Source: an uncultured Acetatifactor sp.
GTDB taxonomy: Bacteria; Bacillota; Clostridia; Lachnospirales; Lachnospiraceae
Direction of reading: 5' to 3'
Length of the DNA stretch: 64,000 nt
NCBI GenBank assembly: GCA_910577185.1
Contig: CAJTLR010000008.1
Coordinates: forward strand, 1-64,000
How positions within the stretch are numbered: the stretch's first letter is position 1; every line of letters begins with the position of its first letter. Below are positions 42,639 through 52,270 of the stretch, piece after piece. Below the pieces are notes generated by a model, which was given only the letters and a program-made list of their open reading frames with translations, ran no database searches and had not been told where the DNA came from. A program made the translations under genes and the position numbers.

Positions 42639-43694
42639 ATGAAGGAAGAAAAGAAGGACATCAAATCCCTTCCTCTGGGAGAGTTGAAAAAAGAACTTTC
42701 GGCCAGGGGGGAGAAAGCGTTCCGGGCGGTCCAGATGTATGAGTGGATGCATCAGAAGCTTGCCAGAGATTTTGAGGAGATGACAAATCTTCCCAAAGCA
42801 CTTCGTGAAGAATGTAAAAAAAGATACAATTATACGTCGCTGCGTGCAGCCCGGGTGCAGGAATCCCGAATTGACGGTACCAGAAAGTTTTTATTTGAAC
42901 TTTCCGACGGCAATGTGGTGGAAAGTGTATGGATGAAATATAAGCATGGCAACAGTGTCTGTATTTCTTCCCAGGTGGGCTGCAGGATGGGCTGCCGTTT
43001 TTGTGCTTCCACACTGGGCGGGCTGGAGCGGAACCTTACTCCTTCGGAGATGCTGGACCAGGTGTATGCCATCACGCTGCTGACGGGTGAGCGGGTGAGC
43101 AATGTAGTGGTCATGGGTACGGGAGAGCCTCTGGATAATTATGACAATCTGCTGGTTTTTCTCAGGATGCTGACGGACGAAAACGGTCTTCATATCAGCC
43201 AGAGGAATGTGACGGTGTCCACCTGCGGCCTTGTGCCGCAGATGAGGCGGCTGGCGGAAGAAAAGCTGCAGATTACGCTGGCCCTTTCCCTGCACGCGGC
43301 CACTGATGAGAAGCGCAGGGAACTGATGCCGGTGGCAAAAAGATATTCCATAGCGGAATTGATGGATGCATGTAAATATTATTTCCGGCTTACGGGCCGG
43401 AGAATTACTTTTGAGTACAGTCTGATGGGTGGGGTCAATGATGCCGGGGAGGATGCCCTGCGGCTTTCCCGGCTGGCAAAACCGATGGGCTGTCATGTGA
43501 ACCTGATTCCGGTGAACCCGGTGAAAGAGCGGGATTTTGTCCGGGCAGACGGGGATAAAATCCGTGCATTTCAAAATATACTTGAAAAAAATCAAATAAA
43601 TGGTACTATTAGAAGGGAAATGGGCAGAGATATTGATGGAGCCTGCGGGCAGCTGCGGCGACGGCATATGTCGGATTTGCACCATCCCGGATGA
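42639..43694 (+). CDS. rlmN: 23S rRNA m2A2503 / tRNA m2A37 methyltransferase
   Basis: A 351-residue radical-SAM enzyme. The CxxxCxxC cluster motif is VGCRMGCRFCAST; GEPLDNYDNL and the second catalytic Cys near the C-terminus (GACGQLRRR) fit RlmN, not Cfr, as judged from the overall shape. The frame is open from ATG 42606, but ATG 42639 is preferred because GAGGGG lies 6 bp upstream and 42606 has no ribosome site. Following stp starts after 78 bp. Confidence 0.94.
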   Translation: MKEEKKDIKSLPLGELKKELSARGEKAFRAVQMYEWMHQKLARDFEEMTNLPKALREECKKRYNYTSLRAARVQESRIDGTRKFLFELSDGNVVESVWMKYKHGNSVCISSQVGCRMGCRFCASTLGGLERNLTPSEMLDQVYAITLLTGERVSNVVVMGTGEPLDNYDNLLVFLRMLTDENGLHISQRNVTVSTCGLVPQMRRLAEEKLQITLALSLHAATDEKRRELMPVAKRYSIAELMDACKYYFRLTGRRITFEYSLMGGVNDAGEDALRLSRLAKPMGCHVNLIPVNPVKERDFVRADGDKIRAFQNILEKNQINGTIRREMGRDIDGACGQLRRRHMSDLHHPG

Positions 43695-43772
43695 GGGACT
43701 GCAAAGGCCGGCAAGATAAGAAAAAGGGGCTGGACAGGTTTTCCGGAAACGATGACCAGGGAGGAAAAAAGC

Positions 43773-44501
43773 GTGTTAAAGACGTTTTCCGTGACAAATA
43801 TTGGCAGGAAGAGAAAAATAAATCAGGACTATGTGTATTCATCGGAACAGCCGGTGGGAAATCTGCCCAATTTATTTCTGGTCGCAGATGGCATGGGCGG
43901 ACACAATGCCGGGGATTATGCGTCTCAGGTTGCGGTGGAGACGATAGTGGAGAGCGCCGCAGACTCTCCGGAGACGGATCCGCTGCGCATTCTGGACGGG
44001 GCAATCCAGTCTGCCAACAGGAGGATCCGGGAGCTTGCCGCCTCATCCCCGCTGCTGGAGGGCATGGGGACCACGGTGGTGGCAGCTTCTTGCGCGGGAG
44101 ACAGACTTTATGTGGCGAATGTAGGTGACAGCAGACTATATGTGGTGAATCACTTTGAGATAAAACAGATTACCAGGGACCATTCCTGGGTGGAAGAGAT
44201 GGTGCGGAGGGGCGGAATCGGCAGGGAGGAAGCCAGGAATCATCCGGACAAAAATATTATTACCAGGGCGGTGGGCGCCGATGATACGGTTAAAGCCGAC
44301 TTTTTTTCGGTGCGGCTGGAAGAGGATGACGAGATTTTGATGTGTACGGATGGTCTGACCAATATGCTGGAGGATGAGGAAATCCGGATGATACTGGATG
44401 GCGCCCGGGATATTGTGGAAAAGGCACAGGAACTTGTCCAGGCTGCCAATGACAATGGCGGCAGGGATAATATCAGCGTGATTTTGATTGAATCTCTATA
44501 G
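43773..44501 (+). CDS. stp: PP2C-type Ser/Thr phosphatase
   Basis: A 242-residue PPM phosphatase that reverses PrkC phosphorylation. Metal-binding motifs in order: NQDYV, LVADGMGGHNAGDYAS, GDSRLY, TDGLTNML and GGRDNISVIL. The GTG at 43773 is preferred over ATG 43752 because GGGAGG lies 8 bp upstream and it gives the usual family length and start (LKTFSVTNIGRKRKINQD). It precedes the kinase by 50 bp, a conserved order. Confidence 0.95.
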   Translation: MLKTFSVTNIGRKRKINQDYVYSSEQPVGNLPNLFLVADGMGGHNAGDYASQVAVETIVESAADSPETDPLRILDGAIQSANRRIRELAASSPLLEGMGTTVVAASCAGDRLYVANVGDSRLYVVNHFEIKQITRDHSWVEEMVRRGGIGREEARNHPDKNIITRAVGADDTVKADFFSVRLEEDDEILMCTDGLTNMLEDEEIRMILDGARDIVEKAQELVQAANDNGGRDNISVILIESL

Positions 44502-44551
44502 GATAATGAATGTTTGTGCCGCTTACGGCAATATGAGATTGGAGAGCATGT

Positions 44552-46708
44552 ATGGTTAAGATTGGTATGATGATAGGCGACCGTTATGAGATACTTGAAA
44601 AAATCGGAACGGGCGGTATGTCAGATGTATATAAAGCAAAATGTCATAAGCTGAATCGGTTTGTAGCGATCAAGGTACTGAAGCAGGAGTTCAGTGAGAA
44701 CGCTAATTTTGTATCGAAATTCCGCACGGAGGCCCAGGCGGCGGCCGGGCTGATGCATCCCAATATCGTAAATGTGTATGATGTGGGTGAGGAAGACGGT
44801 ATTTACTATATTGTCATGGAACTGGTAGAAGGAATTACCCTGAAAAAATATATCGAAAAAAAGGCCAGGCTGTCTTTTAAGGAGGCAGTGAGCATTGCCA
44901 TACAGGTGAGCATGGGCATTGAAGCGGCCCATAACAATCACATTATCCACAGAGACATCAAGCCCCAGAATATCATTATTTCCAAAGAGGGAAAGGTGAA
45001 AGTGACGGATTTCGGCATTGCCAAGGCCGCCACCAGCAATACCATCACCTCCAATGTGATGGGGTCAGTCCACTATACCTCCCCGGAGCAGGCCAGAGGG
45101 GGCTACAGTGACGAAAAAAGCGATATCTATTCCCTTGGCATCACCATCTTTGAGATGCTTACGGGAAGAGTTCCCTTCAACGGAGAGACTACGGTTGCCA
45201 TAGCCATAAAACATATTCAGGAAGAACTGCCCTCCCCGAAGGAATTTGTGCCGGAGACGCCCAGCAGCGTGGAGGGAATTGTGATCAAATGCTGTCAGAA
45301 GTCCCCGGACCGCAGATACCAGAATATGCAGCAGCTGATCGCGGACCTGAAGCAGTCGCTGATGAATCCGGACGAGGATTTCGTGGTGCAGAATGATCCC
45401 GATATGAGGGGAGGCACGCGGACCATATCGGACAGCGACATGGAGCAGATCAAGCGCAGGACGGTTTATCAGAACAACCATAATTATAACCATACTTACG
45501 AGGAGAGGGAGGAAGCCATGCGCCTCAAGACCGATGCGGAACCGGTCTATGAGGACGAGGAAGACCCGGAAGACGAAGACGACTATGACTATAATCCCAA
45601 AATGGAGCGGGTGACAACGGTGCTGGCCCTGGTGGGCGGTGTGGTCTTCTGTGTGGTTGCCATTATCCTGGCGATGAAAGTGTTTGACGGCGGGGGGGAA
45701 GGGGATGACAGGAATCCCGGGAGCCCCATTATCACGTCGGATCCTTCGGAAGAGTCTTCCGGCGGATCAGAAGAAGTAAAGAATGTGAAAATGCCGGCGG
45801 TAAAAGGCAAAAATGTGGAGGATGCCAGAAATGCCCTGGCGGAACTGGGTGTGAAGTCAGAGGTGAAATATGAGGAGTCCGAGGAGATCGAGGCGGGCAC
45901 AGTCATCAGTGCGGATGTGGAGGCAGGCACGGAGATCGAAGTGGGAAGCACCGTCACACTGACGGCCAGTTCGGGAACCCAGGGCGTGGCGGTGCCCGAT
46001 GTAATCGGCAGCTCCTTTGATGATGCCAATGCCACCCTGAACTCGATGGGATTTGCAGTGACCAGGGTGGAAGGATATTCCGACGACGTGGAGGAGGGAA
46101 TTGTCATCACCCAGATTCCGGCTGCGGAGACGGAAGTGGCCAAGGGCACAAATGTCACGGTGACGGTAAGTCTGGGAAAAGAGAAGATCTGGGTGCCGAA
46201 TCTGATGGGGCTGACCGAGCAGGATGGAATTGCGGCTGCCCTGGAGGCCGGGCTGACCATCAGTGATGAAATCAGCTATGTATACAGCAGTGACTATGCG
46301 GAAGGGCTGATCTGTTACCAGAGTTTTTCCAACGGTTCCTATGTGGATCCGGGTACGGCCGTGGAAATCAAGGTAAGCAAGGGGCCGGAGGCCGAAACTT
46401 ATAAATACAATGCCAGCATTATGGCACCCACCCCGGAGGAGGCCCCTGACTATGTGGCCGGCACGGAGGTAGCCATCACACTGACCACGGATGACGGACA
46501 GGTGCTTCTGGAGACCAAGACATCAAGCTTTCCCCAGGCGGCAAATTATTATGGGCTTACGTCCTCTGCAGGTACCATAACCATGACTTATTTTGTCACC
46601 ACGGAGGGTACGACCACAACAGATCCGGATACGGGGGAAACCATAACCACACCCGGGGAAACCGAATCCAGATCCTTTACAAGAAGAGTCGAGTTTACTC
46701 TGGAATAG
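44552..46708 (+). CDS. prkC: PASTA-domain Ser/Thr protein kinase
   Basis: A 718-residue membrane kinase. Residues 10-270 are a eukaryote-like kinase: GTGGMSDVY, VAIKVLK, HRDIKPQN, DFGIAKA, and an activation loop rich in Thr/Ser (TSNTITSNVMGSVHYTSPEQ). A charged juxtamembrane segment leads to one membrane segment (about 355-377). Outside are three PASTA domains (about 410-472, 473-538, 539-605), which bind muropeptides or lipid II, and then an unusual beta-rich, Thr-rich C-terminal domain of about 110 residues. It follows its phosphatase stp and precedes rsgA, a known phospho-target in Bacillus. Confidence 0.95.
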   Translation: MVKIGMMIGDRYEILEKIGTGGMSDVYKAKCHKLNRFVAIKVLKQEFSENANFVSKFRTEAQAAAGLMHPNIVNVYDVGEEDGIYYIVMELVEGITLKKYIEKKARLSFKEAVSIAIQVSMGIEAAHNNHIIHRDIKPQNIIISKEGKVKVTDFGIAKAATSNTITSNVMGSVHYTSPEQARGGYSDEKSDIYSLGITIFEMLTGRVPFNGETTVAIAIKHIQEELPSPKEFVPETPSSVEGIVIKCCQKSPDRRYQNMQQLIADLKQSLMNPDEDFVVQNDPDMRGGTRTISDSDMEQIKRRTVYQNNHNYNHTYEEREEAMRLKTDAEPVYEDEEDPEDEDDYDYNPKMERVTTVLALVGGVVFCVVAIILAMKVFDGGGEGDDRNPGSPIITSDPSEESSGGSEEVKNVKMPAVKGKNVEDARNALAELGVKSEVKYEESEEIEAGTVISADVEAGTEIEVGSTVTLTASSGTQGVAVPDVIGSSFDDANATLNSMGFAVTRVEGYSDDVEEGIVITQIPAAETEVAKGTNVTVTVSLGKEKIWVPNLMGLTEQDGIAAALEAGLTISDEISYVYSSDYAEGLICYQSFSNGSYVDPGTAVEIKVSKGPEAETYKYNASIMAPTPEEAPDYVAGTEVAITLTTDDGQVLLETKTSSFPQAANYYGLTSSAGTITMTYFVTTEGTTTTDPDTGETITTPGETESRSFTRRVEFTLE

Positions 46709-46718
46709 GGCGGGGCTT

Positions 46719-47663
46719 ATGAGGGGCAGGATAATCAAAGGAATCGCGGGATCTTATTATGTCCGCGGATGGGAGAAAGGGGAAGGGAATGCCGCCGGGG
46801 CATTCCCTTCCGGTCATGTCTATGAATGTAAGGCTAAGGGAGTGTTCCGCAAGGAGAAACTCCGTCCCCTGGTGGGAGACGAAGTGGAGATCGATGTGCT
46901 GGACCAGGAGAAGAAGCTGGGAAATATCAGGAAACTGCTGCCCAGGCACAGCGAACTGATCCGGCCTGCGGTGGCAAATGTGGACCAGGCGCTGGTGATC
47001 TTTTCCATTGCGCAGCCAAAGCCAGGCTTTAATTTGCTGGACCGTTTTCTGATTATGATGCGGCAGCAGGGGATCGAAAGTATCATCTGTCTGAATAAAG
47101 CGGATCTGGACCAGGAAGGGGAGGGGGAGAGATACTGCCGGATTTATGCTGCCTGCGGGTACCGGACTCTGGAAGTCAGCGCCAGGCAGGCACAGGGGAT
47201 CGACAGTCTGAGAGCCATGCTGGAGGGAAAGGTGACTGTGGTGGCGGGGCCCAGCGGTGTGGGGAAATCCTCCATCATCAACTGTCTGCAGTCGGATATT
47301 GTCATGGAAACAGGGGAAATCAGTACAAAAATCCAGCGGGGGAAACATACCACAAGGCATTCCGAACTGATTGCCCTGGGGGATGGGGCCTACATTCTGG
47401 ATACTCCGGGTTTCAGCTCCCTGGGGCTGTTTGATCTGGACAAGAGAGCGCTTGCCGGATATTACCCGGAATTTGCGGAGCATGTGAAATCCTGCAGATA
47501 CGGGGACTGTACCCATGTCAGTGAGCCGGACTGCGGCGTAAAGGCAGCCCTGGAAGCAGGGGACATCAGCAGAATGCGTTATGGAAATTACTGTCTGCTG
47601 TTTGATGAACTGAGCCGCACGGAATCCAGGTCACCCGGCAGCAGGCAGCGCCCCACCATATAG
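46719..47663 (+). CDS. rsgA: Ribosome small-subunit-dependent GTPase A
   Basis: A 314-residue circularly permuted GTPase needed for 30S maturation. An OB-fold N-terminus is followed by G4 (LNKADL), G1 (GPSGVGKSS), G3 (DTPGFSSLGL) and a zinc knuckle (CRYGDCTHVSEPDC). It starts 10 bp after prkC, so it belongs to the same operon. The usual next genes, rpe and a thiamine pyrophosphokinase, are missing; a repeat array follows instead. Confidence 0.96.
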   Translation: MRGRIIKGIAGSYYVRGWEKGEGNAAGAFPSGHVYECKAKGVFRKEKLRPLVGDEVEIDVLDQEKKLGNIRKLLPRHSELIRPAVANVDQALVIFSIAQPKPGFNLLDRFLIMMRQQGIESIICLNKADLDQEGEGERYCRIYAACGYRTLEVSARQAQGIDSLRAMLEGKVTVVAGPSGVGKSSIINCLQSDIVMETGEISTKIQRGKHTTRHSELIALGDGAYILDTPGFSSLGLFDLDKRALAGYYPEFAEHVKSCRYGDCTHVSEPDCGVKAALEAGDISRMRYGNYCLLFDELSRTESRSPGSRQRPTI

Positions 47664-47695
47664 GACTGTAAACTGAATCTGGCAGGGAAGATTCA

Positions 47696-47857
47696 TCTTC
47701 CCCTGCCCGCCGCGCGACCTATGCGCCGCTTTGGCGGCATAATTTCGAGTGCGAGGAATCGCACTTTGGGCACGGGACTGCACTTCTCCACTACCCGCCG
47801 CGCCGGGCGCATGTTGCTTCAGTAACTATTTTCCGTATGCGCCCGTGTGCATAAAAA
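47696..47857 (-). repeat. Terminator-associated structured repeat, array D (one type I, one type II unit)
   Basis: Read on the minus strand it starts at the T-tract TTTTTATGCACA of the hairpin at 47858-47889. The type I unit has arms CGGGCGCAT/ATGCGCCCG around GTTAC-TGAA-GCAAC. After the spacer module (GGCGGGTAGTGGAG) a type II unit follows, with hairpins AGTGCGA/TCGCACT and GCCGC-CAAA-GCGGC; its outer arms are decayed. This array fills the gap between rsgA and thrC. Confidence 0.85.
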
Positions 47858-47889
47858 GGGCTGAAAATACTGTGGAGTATTTTCGGCCC
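47853..47889 (-). terminator. Strong hairpin with T-tract on the minus strand
   Basis: A 14-bp stem (47858-47871 with 47876-47889, core GAAAATACT/AGTATTTTC) and a 4-nt loop; TTTTT follows only on the minus strand, where no gene is present. On the plus strand it lies 30 bp before the thrC promoter. It appears to belong to the repeat array rather than to a gene. Confidence 0.75.
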
Positions 47890-47917
47890 TTCCTCCATAA
47901 TTCCGGGCCCGGTACCC

Positions 47918-47946
47918 TTGCGTCCGCCGGGAAAATATGGTATACT
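47918..47946 (+). promoter_or_regulatory. thrC promoter
   Basis: TTGCGT (47918-47923), 17-bp spacer, TATACT (47941-47946); the leader is about 100 nt. Confidence 0.65.
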
Positions 47947-48053
47947 TGCCTCAATTTTAGAATAAGGCGTGTCTGAAAACGCAGCCCCGCAAAATGTTCA
48001 TATTTCATGGAAAGCAGTTTAGCGGATACGCAGTGGGAAAAGGGAGAGCATAT

Positions 48054-49541
48054 ATGGAAGTTTTATACGGAAGCACAAGGGGAAACGGCACGAAGGTAAG
48101 GGCTTCCCAGGCGGTCTTGCAGGGACTTGCGCCGGATGGGGGATTGTTTGTGCCGGATCATATCCCTGCGCTGGACAAGGATATAGAGGAATTATCGAAG
48201 ATGGATTACCGTCAGACCGCATATGAGGTGATGAAGCTGTTCCTGACGGATTTTACGGAGGAGGAATTAAAGACCTGCATTGACAGGGCATATGATTCCA
48301 AGTTTGACAGGGAGGACATGGTTTCCCTGAAGGAAGCCGGCGGTGCGTATTATCTGGAACTGTTCCACGGGCCCACAATAGCCTTCAAGGACATGGCATT
48401 GTCCATTCTGCCCCATCTGATGATTACTTCCGCACGGAAAAACAATGTCAGGAACCAAATTATGATTCTTACTGCCACCTCCGGAGACACGGGCAAGGCT
48501 GCGATGGCAGGTTTTGCGGATGTGGAAGGCACGGGGATTATTGTGTTTTACCCGAAAAACGGAGTCAGCCCCATTCAGGAAAAGCAGATGCTGACCCAGA
48601 AGGGAAATAATGTGCTGGTGGTGGGAATCAGGGGCAATTTCGATGATGCCCAGAGCGGGGTGAAGAAGCTTTTTGCCGATAAGGAACTGGCGGCGGAAAT
48701 GGAGAAAAAGGGATATCAGTTTTCTTCGGCCAATTCCATCAATATCGGGCGTCTGGTTCCCCAGATCTGTTACTATGTGTATGCCTACGGGACACTGCTG
48801 CGGCAGGGGAAGATTGCCCGGGGCGAGCTTGTGAACGTGGTGGTTCCCACCGGAAATTTCGGCAATATCCTGGCGGCTTTTTACGCGAAAAAAATGGGGC
48901 TGCCCTTAGGAAATCTGATCTGTGCATCCAATGAGAACAAGGTGCTGTTTGATTTCTTCCGCACCGGCGCTTATGACAGAAACCGGGAATTTATTCTTAC
49001 CGCTTCCCCGTCCATGGACATTCTGATTTCCAGCAATCTGGAGCGCCTGGTGTACCGGATCGCCGGAGACGATCCGGCCAGGACGGCAGAACTGATGGCT
49101 GCGCTGAATGGGGAAGGAAAATACGAAATAACGCAGGACATGAAGTCGGGGCTGGGAGATTTCTACGGAAATTATGCCACGGAAGCGGAGGCGGGGGCGG
49201 AGATAGGGCGCCTTTACAGAGAGTGCGGGTATGTGATCGACACCCATACGGCAGTGGCTTCCGCGGTGTACAGGAAGTACCGGCAGGAGACAGGGGACGG
49301 GAGGAAGACGGTGATTGCCTCCACTGCCAGCCCCTACAAATTTACCAGAAGTGTCATGAACGCCATAGACGGCGGCAATGACGCGAAGGAAGACTTTGCG
49401 CTGGTGGATGAACTGGCGAAGATATCCGGCGTGAAGGTTCCCGGGGCCATTGAGGAAATCCGCACTGCGCCGGTAAGGCACAATAAGCAGTGTGATCCGG
49501 AGGGCATGAAAGAGGTTGTGAAGGAATTTCTGGGTTTATAA
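48054..49541 (+). CDS. thrC: Threonine synthase
   Basis: A 495-residue PLP enzyme making threonine from O-phosphohomoserine. The N-terminal STRG..TKVRASQAVLQGLAPDGGLFVP, PLP-Lys region GPTIAFKDMALS (Lys at about residue 111) and phosphate-binding LTATSGDTGKAA are typical of the long bacterial class. The ATG at 48054 follows GGGAGAG; the open frame before it is leader. It is 15 kb from hom and aspartokinase, so the pathway is not in one operon. deoC follows after 45 bp and could be co-transcribed. Confidence 0.96.
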   Translation: MEVLYGSTRGNGTKVRASQAVLQGLAPDGGLFVPDHIPALDKDIEELSKMDYRQTAYEVMKLFLTDFTEEELKTCIDRAYDSKFDREDMVSLKEAGGAYYLELFHGPTIAFKDMALSILPHLMITSARKNNVRNQIMILTATSGDTGKAAMAGFADVEGTGIIVFYPKNGVSPIQEKQMLTQKGNNVLVVGIRGNFDDAQSGVKKLFADKELAAEMEKKGYQFSSANSINIGRLVPQICYYVYAYGTLLRQGKIARGELVNVVVPTGNFGNILAAFYAKKMGLPLGNLICASNENKVLFDFFRTGAYDRNREFILTASPSMDILISSNLERLVYRIAGDDPARTAELMAALNGEGKYEITQDMKSGLGDFYGNYATEAEAGAEIGRLYRECGYVIDTHTAVASAVYRKYRQETGDGRKTVIASTASPYKFTRSVMNAIDGGNDAKEDFALVDELAKISGVKVPGAIEEIRTAPVRHNKQCDPEGMKEVVKEFLGL

Positions 49542-49586
49542 AACAATGCTCTCAACAGACAGGGGAATCTGGGACAGGAGGATGTC

Positions 49587-50252
49587 ATGAGGACAGAAGA
49601 GATGCTTGAAAAGGTGGACCACACCCAGCTGAAGGCCTTTGCCACCTGGGAAGATATCAGAAAATTATGTGACGAGGCCCTGGAATATCATACGGCCAGC
49701 GTGTGCGTCCCGCCGTCTTATGTGAAACGGATTCACGACACTTATGGCGGAAAAATCAATATTTGTACGGTGGTGGGATTTCCGCTGGGATACAGCGTCA
49801 CGGAGGCGAAGGCGGCAGAGATCCGCCAGGCGCTGCAGGATGGCTGCAATGAGATAGACATGGTGGTGAACATCGGAGATGTGAAGAACGGGGATTACGG
49901 AAAGGTGGAAGCGGAAATCCGCACATTGAAAGAAGTCTGCGGCGGGCATATTCTAAAAGTGATCATAGAGACCTGCTATCTGACGGAAGAGGAAAAACAG
50001 GCCATGTGCAGGGCCGTGACCAGCGCGGGGGCGGATTATATCAAGACATCCACGGGATTCGGTACGGCAGGGGCCGTAAAAGAGGATGTGGAGTTATTCC
50101 GGAAACACATCGGACCGGGGGTAAAGATCAAGGCGGCGGGCGGGGTTTCCAGCCTGGAAGATCTGGAATTGTTCCTGGAGCTGGGCTGTGACCGTGTGGG
50201 CACATCCAAAGCGGTGGGGCTGTGCAGGGAACGGGACCGGCGGGAAAAGTAA
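49587..50252 (+). CDS. deoC: Deoxyribose-phosphate aldolase
   Basis: A 221-residue class I aldolase that splits 2-deoxyribose 5-phosphate into glyceraldehyde 3-phosphate and acetaldehyde in nucleoside breakdown. KVDHTQLKAFATW, VVGFPLGYS, VVNIGDVKNGDY, LKVIIETCYLT and the Schiff-base Lys in DYIKTSTGFGTAGA (about residue 152) are all seen. ATG with AGGAGG 6 bp upstream. No other deo gene is near. Confidence 0.96.
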   Translation: MRTEEMLEKVDHTQLKAFATWEDIRKLCDEALEYHTASVCVPPSYVKRIHDTYGGKINICTVVGFPLGYSVTEAKAAEIRQALQDGCNEIDMVVNIGDVKNGDYGKVEAEIRTLKEVCGGHILKVIIETCYLTEEEKQAMCRAVTSAGADYIKTSTGFGTAGAVKEDVELFRKHIGPGVKIKAAGGVSSLEDLELFLELGCDRVGTSKAVGLCRERDRREK

Positions 50253-50322
50253 AGGGGTATTTTTCTGTTTTGAAAATGTAATGAAACAGTAAAATAAAGA
50301 AGAAAGAAAGGCGGGGGTTAAA

Positions 50323-52125
50323 ATGGAGAATCAGGTAATTCGTGACAGACTGAAGGCGCTGAGGACGGAAATGAAGGCGGCAGGTGTCGATTACTACATG
50401 ATACCGACTGCGGATTTTCACAATTCCGAGTATGTGAACGATTATTTCAAGGTGAGGGAGTACTTCAGCGGATTTACAGGATCCAGCGGAACACTGCTGG
50501 TATGGCAGGAATCTGCCGGACTCTGGACAGACGGCAGGTATTTTATCCAGGCGGAGAGGGAGCTGGACGGTACAGGCGTGGAGCTGTTCCGCATAGGCAA
50601 TGAGGGCGTTCCCACCATCACGGAATTTCTGCAGAAGAACATGGGAGAAGGAGCCGTTCTGGGATTTGACGGCAGGGTGATTTCCGCCCAGGCGGGAAAG
50701 GAATACGAGGAGAAACTGGCAGACAAAAAGGTTTCCTTTGTGTACGACAAAGATCTTTCCGTGGGAATCTGGACGGACAGGCCGGCTTTCCCTGCGGGCA
50801 AAGTTACCGTGCTGGACGAGAAGATTGCCGGAAAAACATTTGAGGAGAAGCGCGGGGAAGTCATGAAGAAGCTGGAAAAGGAAAACGCGGACAGCTTCCT
50901 TCTGACCAGGCTGGATGACCTGATGTGGCTGTTCAATATCAGGGGATGTGACGTGGAATGCAATCCCGTGGCGCTGTCCTACGGATATCTGTCCAAAGAG
51001 CGCAGCGTGCTGTTCATCCAGAAAAGCGCGCTGGATGATGAGGTAAGCGCCTATCTGGAAAAGAAGGGCGTCCAGGTGGAAGAGTATGACAGCATTGTGA
51101 CATACCTGAAAAATCTTCCGGCAAAGGGAAAACTTCTGGCAGATAAGCGCTATTGCAGCTATTGTCTGTACAAGACGGTTTCCGAAACCCAGACCATTGT
51201 GGAGAAAAAGAATCCCACGGAGCTTCTGAAGGCGGTGAAAAACCCCGTGGAGCTTGCCAATATGGAGAAAATGTATCTGAAGGACAGCCTGGCGCTGACA
51301 AAGTTTATCCGCTGGCTGAAAACGAATATCGGCAAAATGGAGATCACGGAGATTACCGCGGCAGACAGACTGGAGGAATTCCGCAGGGAGGTTCCGGAGT
51401 TTCTGGGATTGTCCTTCCCCACTATCGGCGGATATATGGCAAACGCGGCCATGATGCACTACGAGGCCACACCGGAGAACTATGCGGTGCTGAAACCGGA
51501 GGGACTGTTCCTGGTGGATTCCGGCGGACAGTATCTGGGCGCTACCACGGATGTGACCAGAACCATTGCACTGGGGCCGGTGTCCGATGAGATCAGGAAG
51601 CATTACACGGTGGTGGCGGCAGGCATGCTGCAGATGACCAATGCCAGATGGCTCCACGGCTGTACAGGACGGAACCTGGATATCCTTGCCCGCCAGCCTG
51701 TCTGGAATATCGGCCAGGATTATAAATGCGGCACAGGACACGGGGTGGGATATATCCTGAATGTGCATGAAGGTCCCCAGGGACTTTCCTGGCAGTATAC
51801 GGAAGGCCGGCCCGAGGCAGTCATTGAGCCCGGGATGGATGTGACCAATGAGCCGGGTATCTATATAGAAGGCAGTCACGGCATCCGCATCGAAAATGTG
51901 ATGGTGGCAGAAAATGACGTGAAGAACGAGTACGGACAGTACATGCATTTTAAGACCATCACCTGGGTGCCCCTGGACATGGACGCCATTGACGAAAAAT
52001 ATCTGACCGAGACCCAGAAAGAATACCTGTACGCTTACCAGAGAGAGGTCTATGACAAACTTTCTCCTTTCCTGAACGAAGAGGAGAGGGAGTGGCTCAG
52101 GGCAGAAACCAGGGCATTTTCCTAA
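50323..52125 (+). CDS. Xaa-Pro aminopeptidase (long, three-domain type)
   Basis: A 600-residue M24 metallopeptidase that removes an N-terminal residue before proline. Two creatinase-like N-terminal domains (residues 1-320) are followed by the pita-bread catalytic domain. Metal ligands: DSGGQYLGATTDVTRT, GTGHGVGYILNVHEGP, and NEPGIYIEGSHGIRIE. The length and domain number match the eukaryote-like cytosolic aminopeptidase P rather than E. coli PepP (440). A GGCGGGGG-type site is near the ATG. Single gene. Confidence 0.94.
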   Translation: MENQVIRDRLKALRTEMKAAGVDYYMIPTADFHNSEYVNDYFKVREYFSGFTGSSGTLLVWQESAGLWTDGRYFIQAERELDGTGVELFRIGNEGVPTITEFLQKNMGEGAVLGFDGRVISAQAGKEYEEKLADKKVSFVYDKDLSVGIWTDRPAFPAGKVTVLDEKIAGKTFEEKRGEVMKKLEKENADSFLLTRLDDLMWLFNIRGCDVECNPVALSYGYLSKERSVLFIQKSALDDEVSAYLEKKGVQVEEYDSIVTYLKNLPAKGKLLADKRYCSYCLYKTVSETQTIVEKKNPTELLKAVKNPVELANMEKMYLKDSLALTKFIRWLKTNIGKMEITEITAADRLEEFRREVPEFLGLSFPTIGGYMANAAMMHYEATPENYAVLKPEGLFLVDSGGQYLGATTDVTRTIALGPVSDEIRKHYTVVAAGMLQMTNARWLHGCTGRNLDILARQPVWNIGQDYKCGTGHGVGYILNVHEGPQGLSWQYTEGRPEAVIEPGMDVTNEPGIYIEGSHGIRIENVMVAENDVKNEYGQYMHFKTITWVPLDMDAIDEKYLTETQKEYLYAYQREVYDKLSPFLNEEEREWLRAETRAFS

Positions 52126-52159
52126 ATGTTAAATCGTTATAAAATATGTGCGCACTTTC

Positions 52160-52188
52160 TTGACTTTTGAAAACAGTTTTGAGATAAT
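52160..52188 (+). promoter_or_regulatory. pckA promoter
   Basis: TTGACT (52160-52165), 17-bp spacer, extended TGA-GATAAT (52183-52188). Confidence 0.75.
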
Positions 52189-52244
52189 GAAAAGGATTAA
52201 GGTGATTCTTTTTTCAGGCGGGAATCATCATAAAAATACCGATT

Positions 52245-52270
52245 ACTCCTTTCCGGGAACGGAAGGGAGT
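52245..52270 (+). promoter_or_regulatory. Perfect hairpin in the pckA leader
   Basis: An 11-bp stem (ACTCCTTTCCG/CGGAAGGGAGT, one wobble) is capped by a GGAA tetraloop of the GNRA class and followed by an unpaired stretch with AAGGAGG. No T-tract follows, so it is not a terminator; it is probably an mRNA-stabilising or protein-binding element. Confidence 0.65.

Noticed and set aside
50128..51948. 606-codon open frame opposite the aminopeptidase gene
   Set aside because: Shadow of the strongly biased sense frame; no ribosome site or motif.
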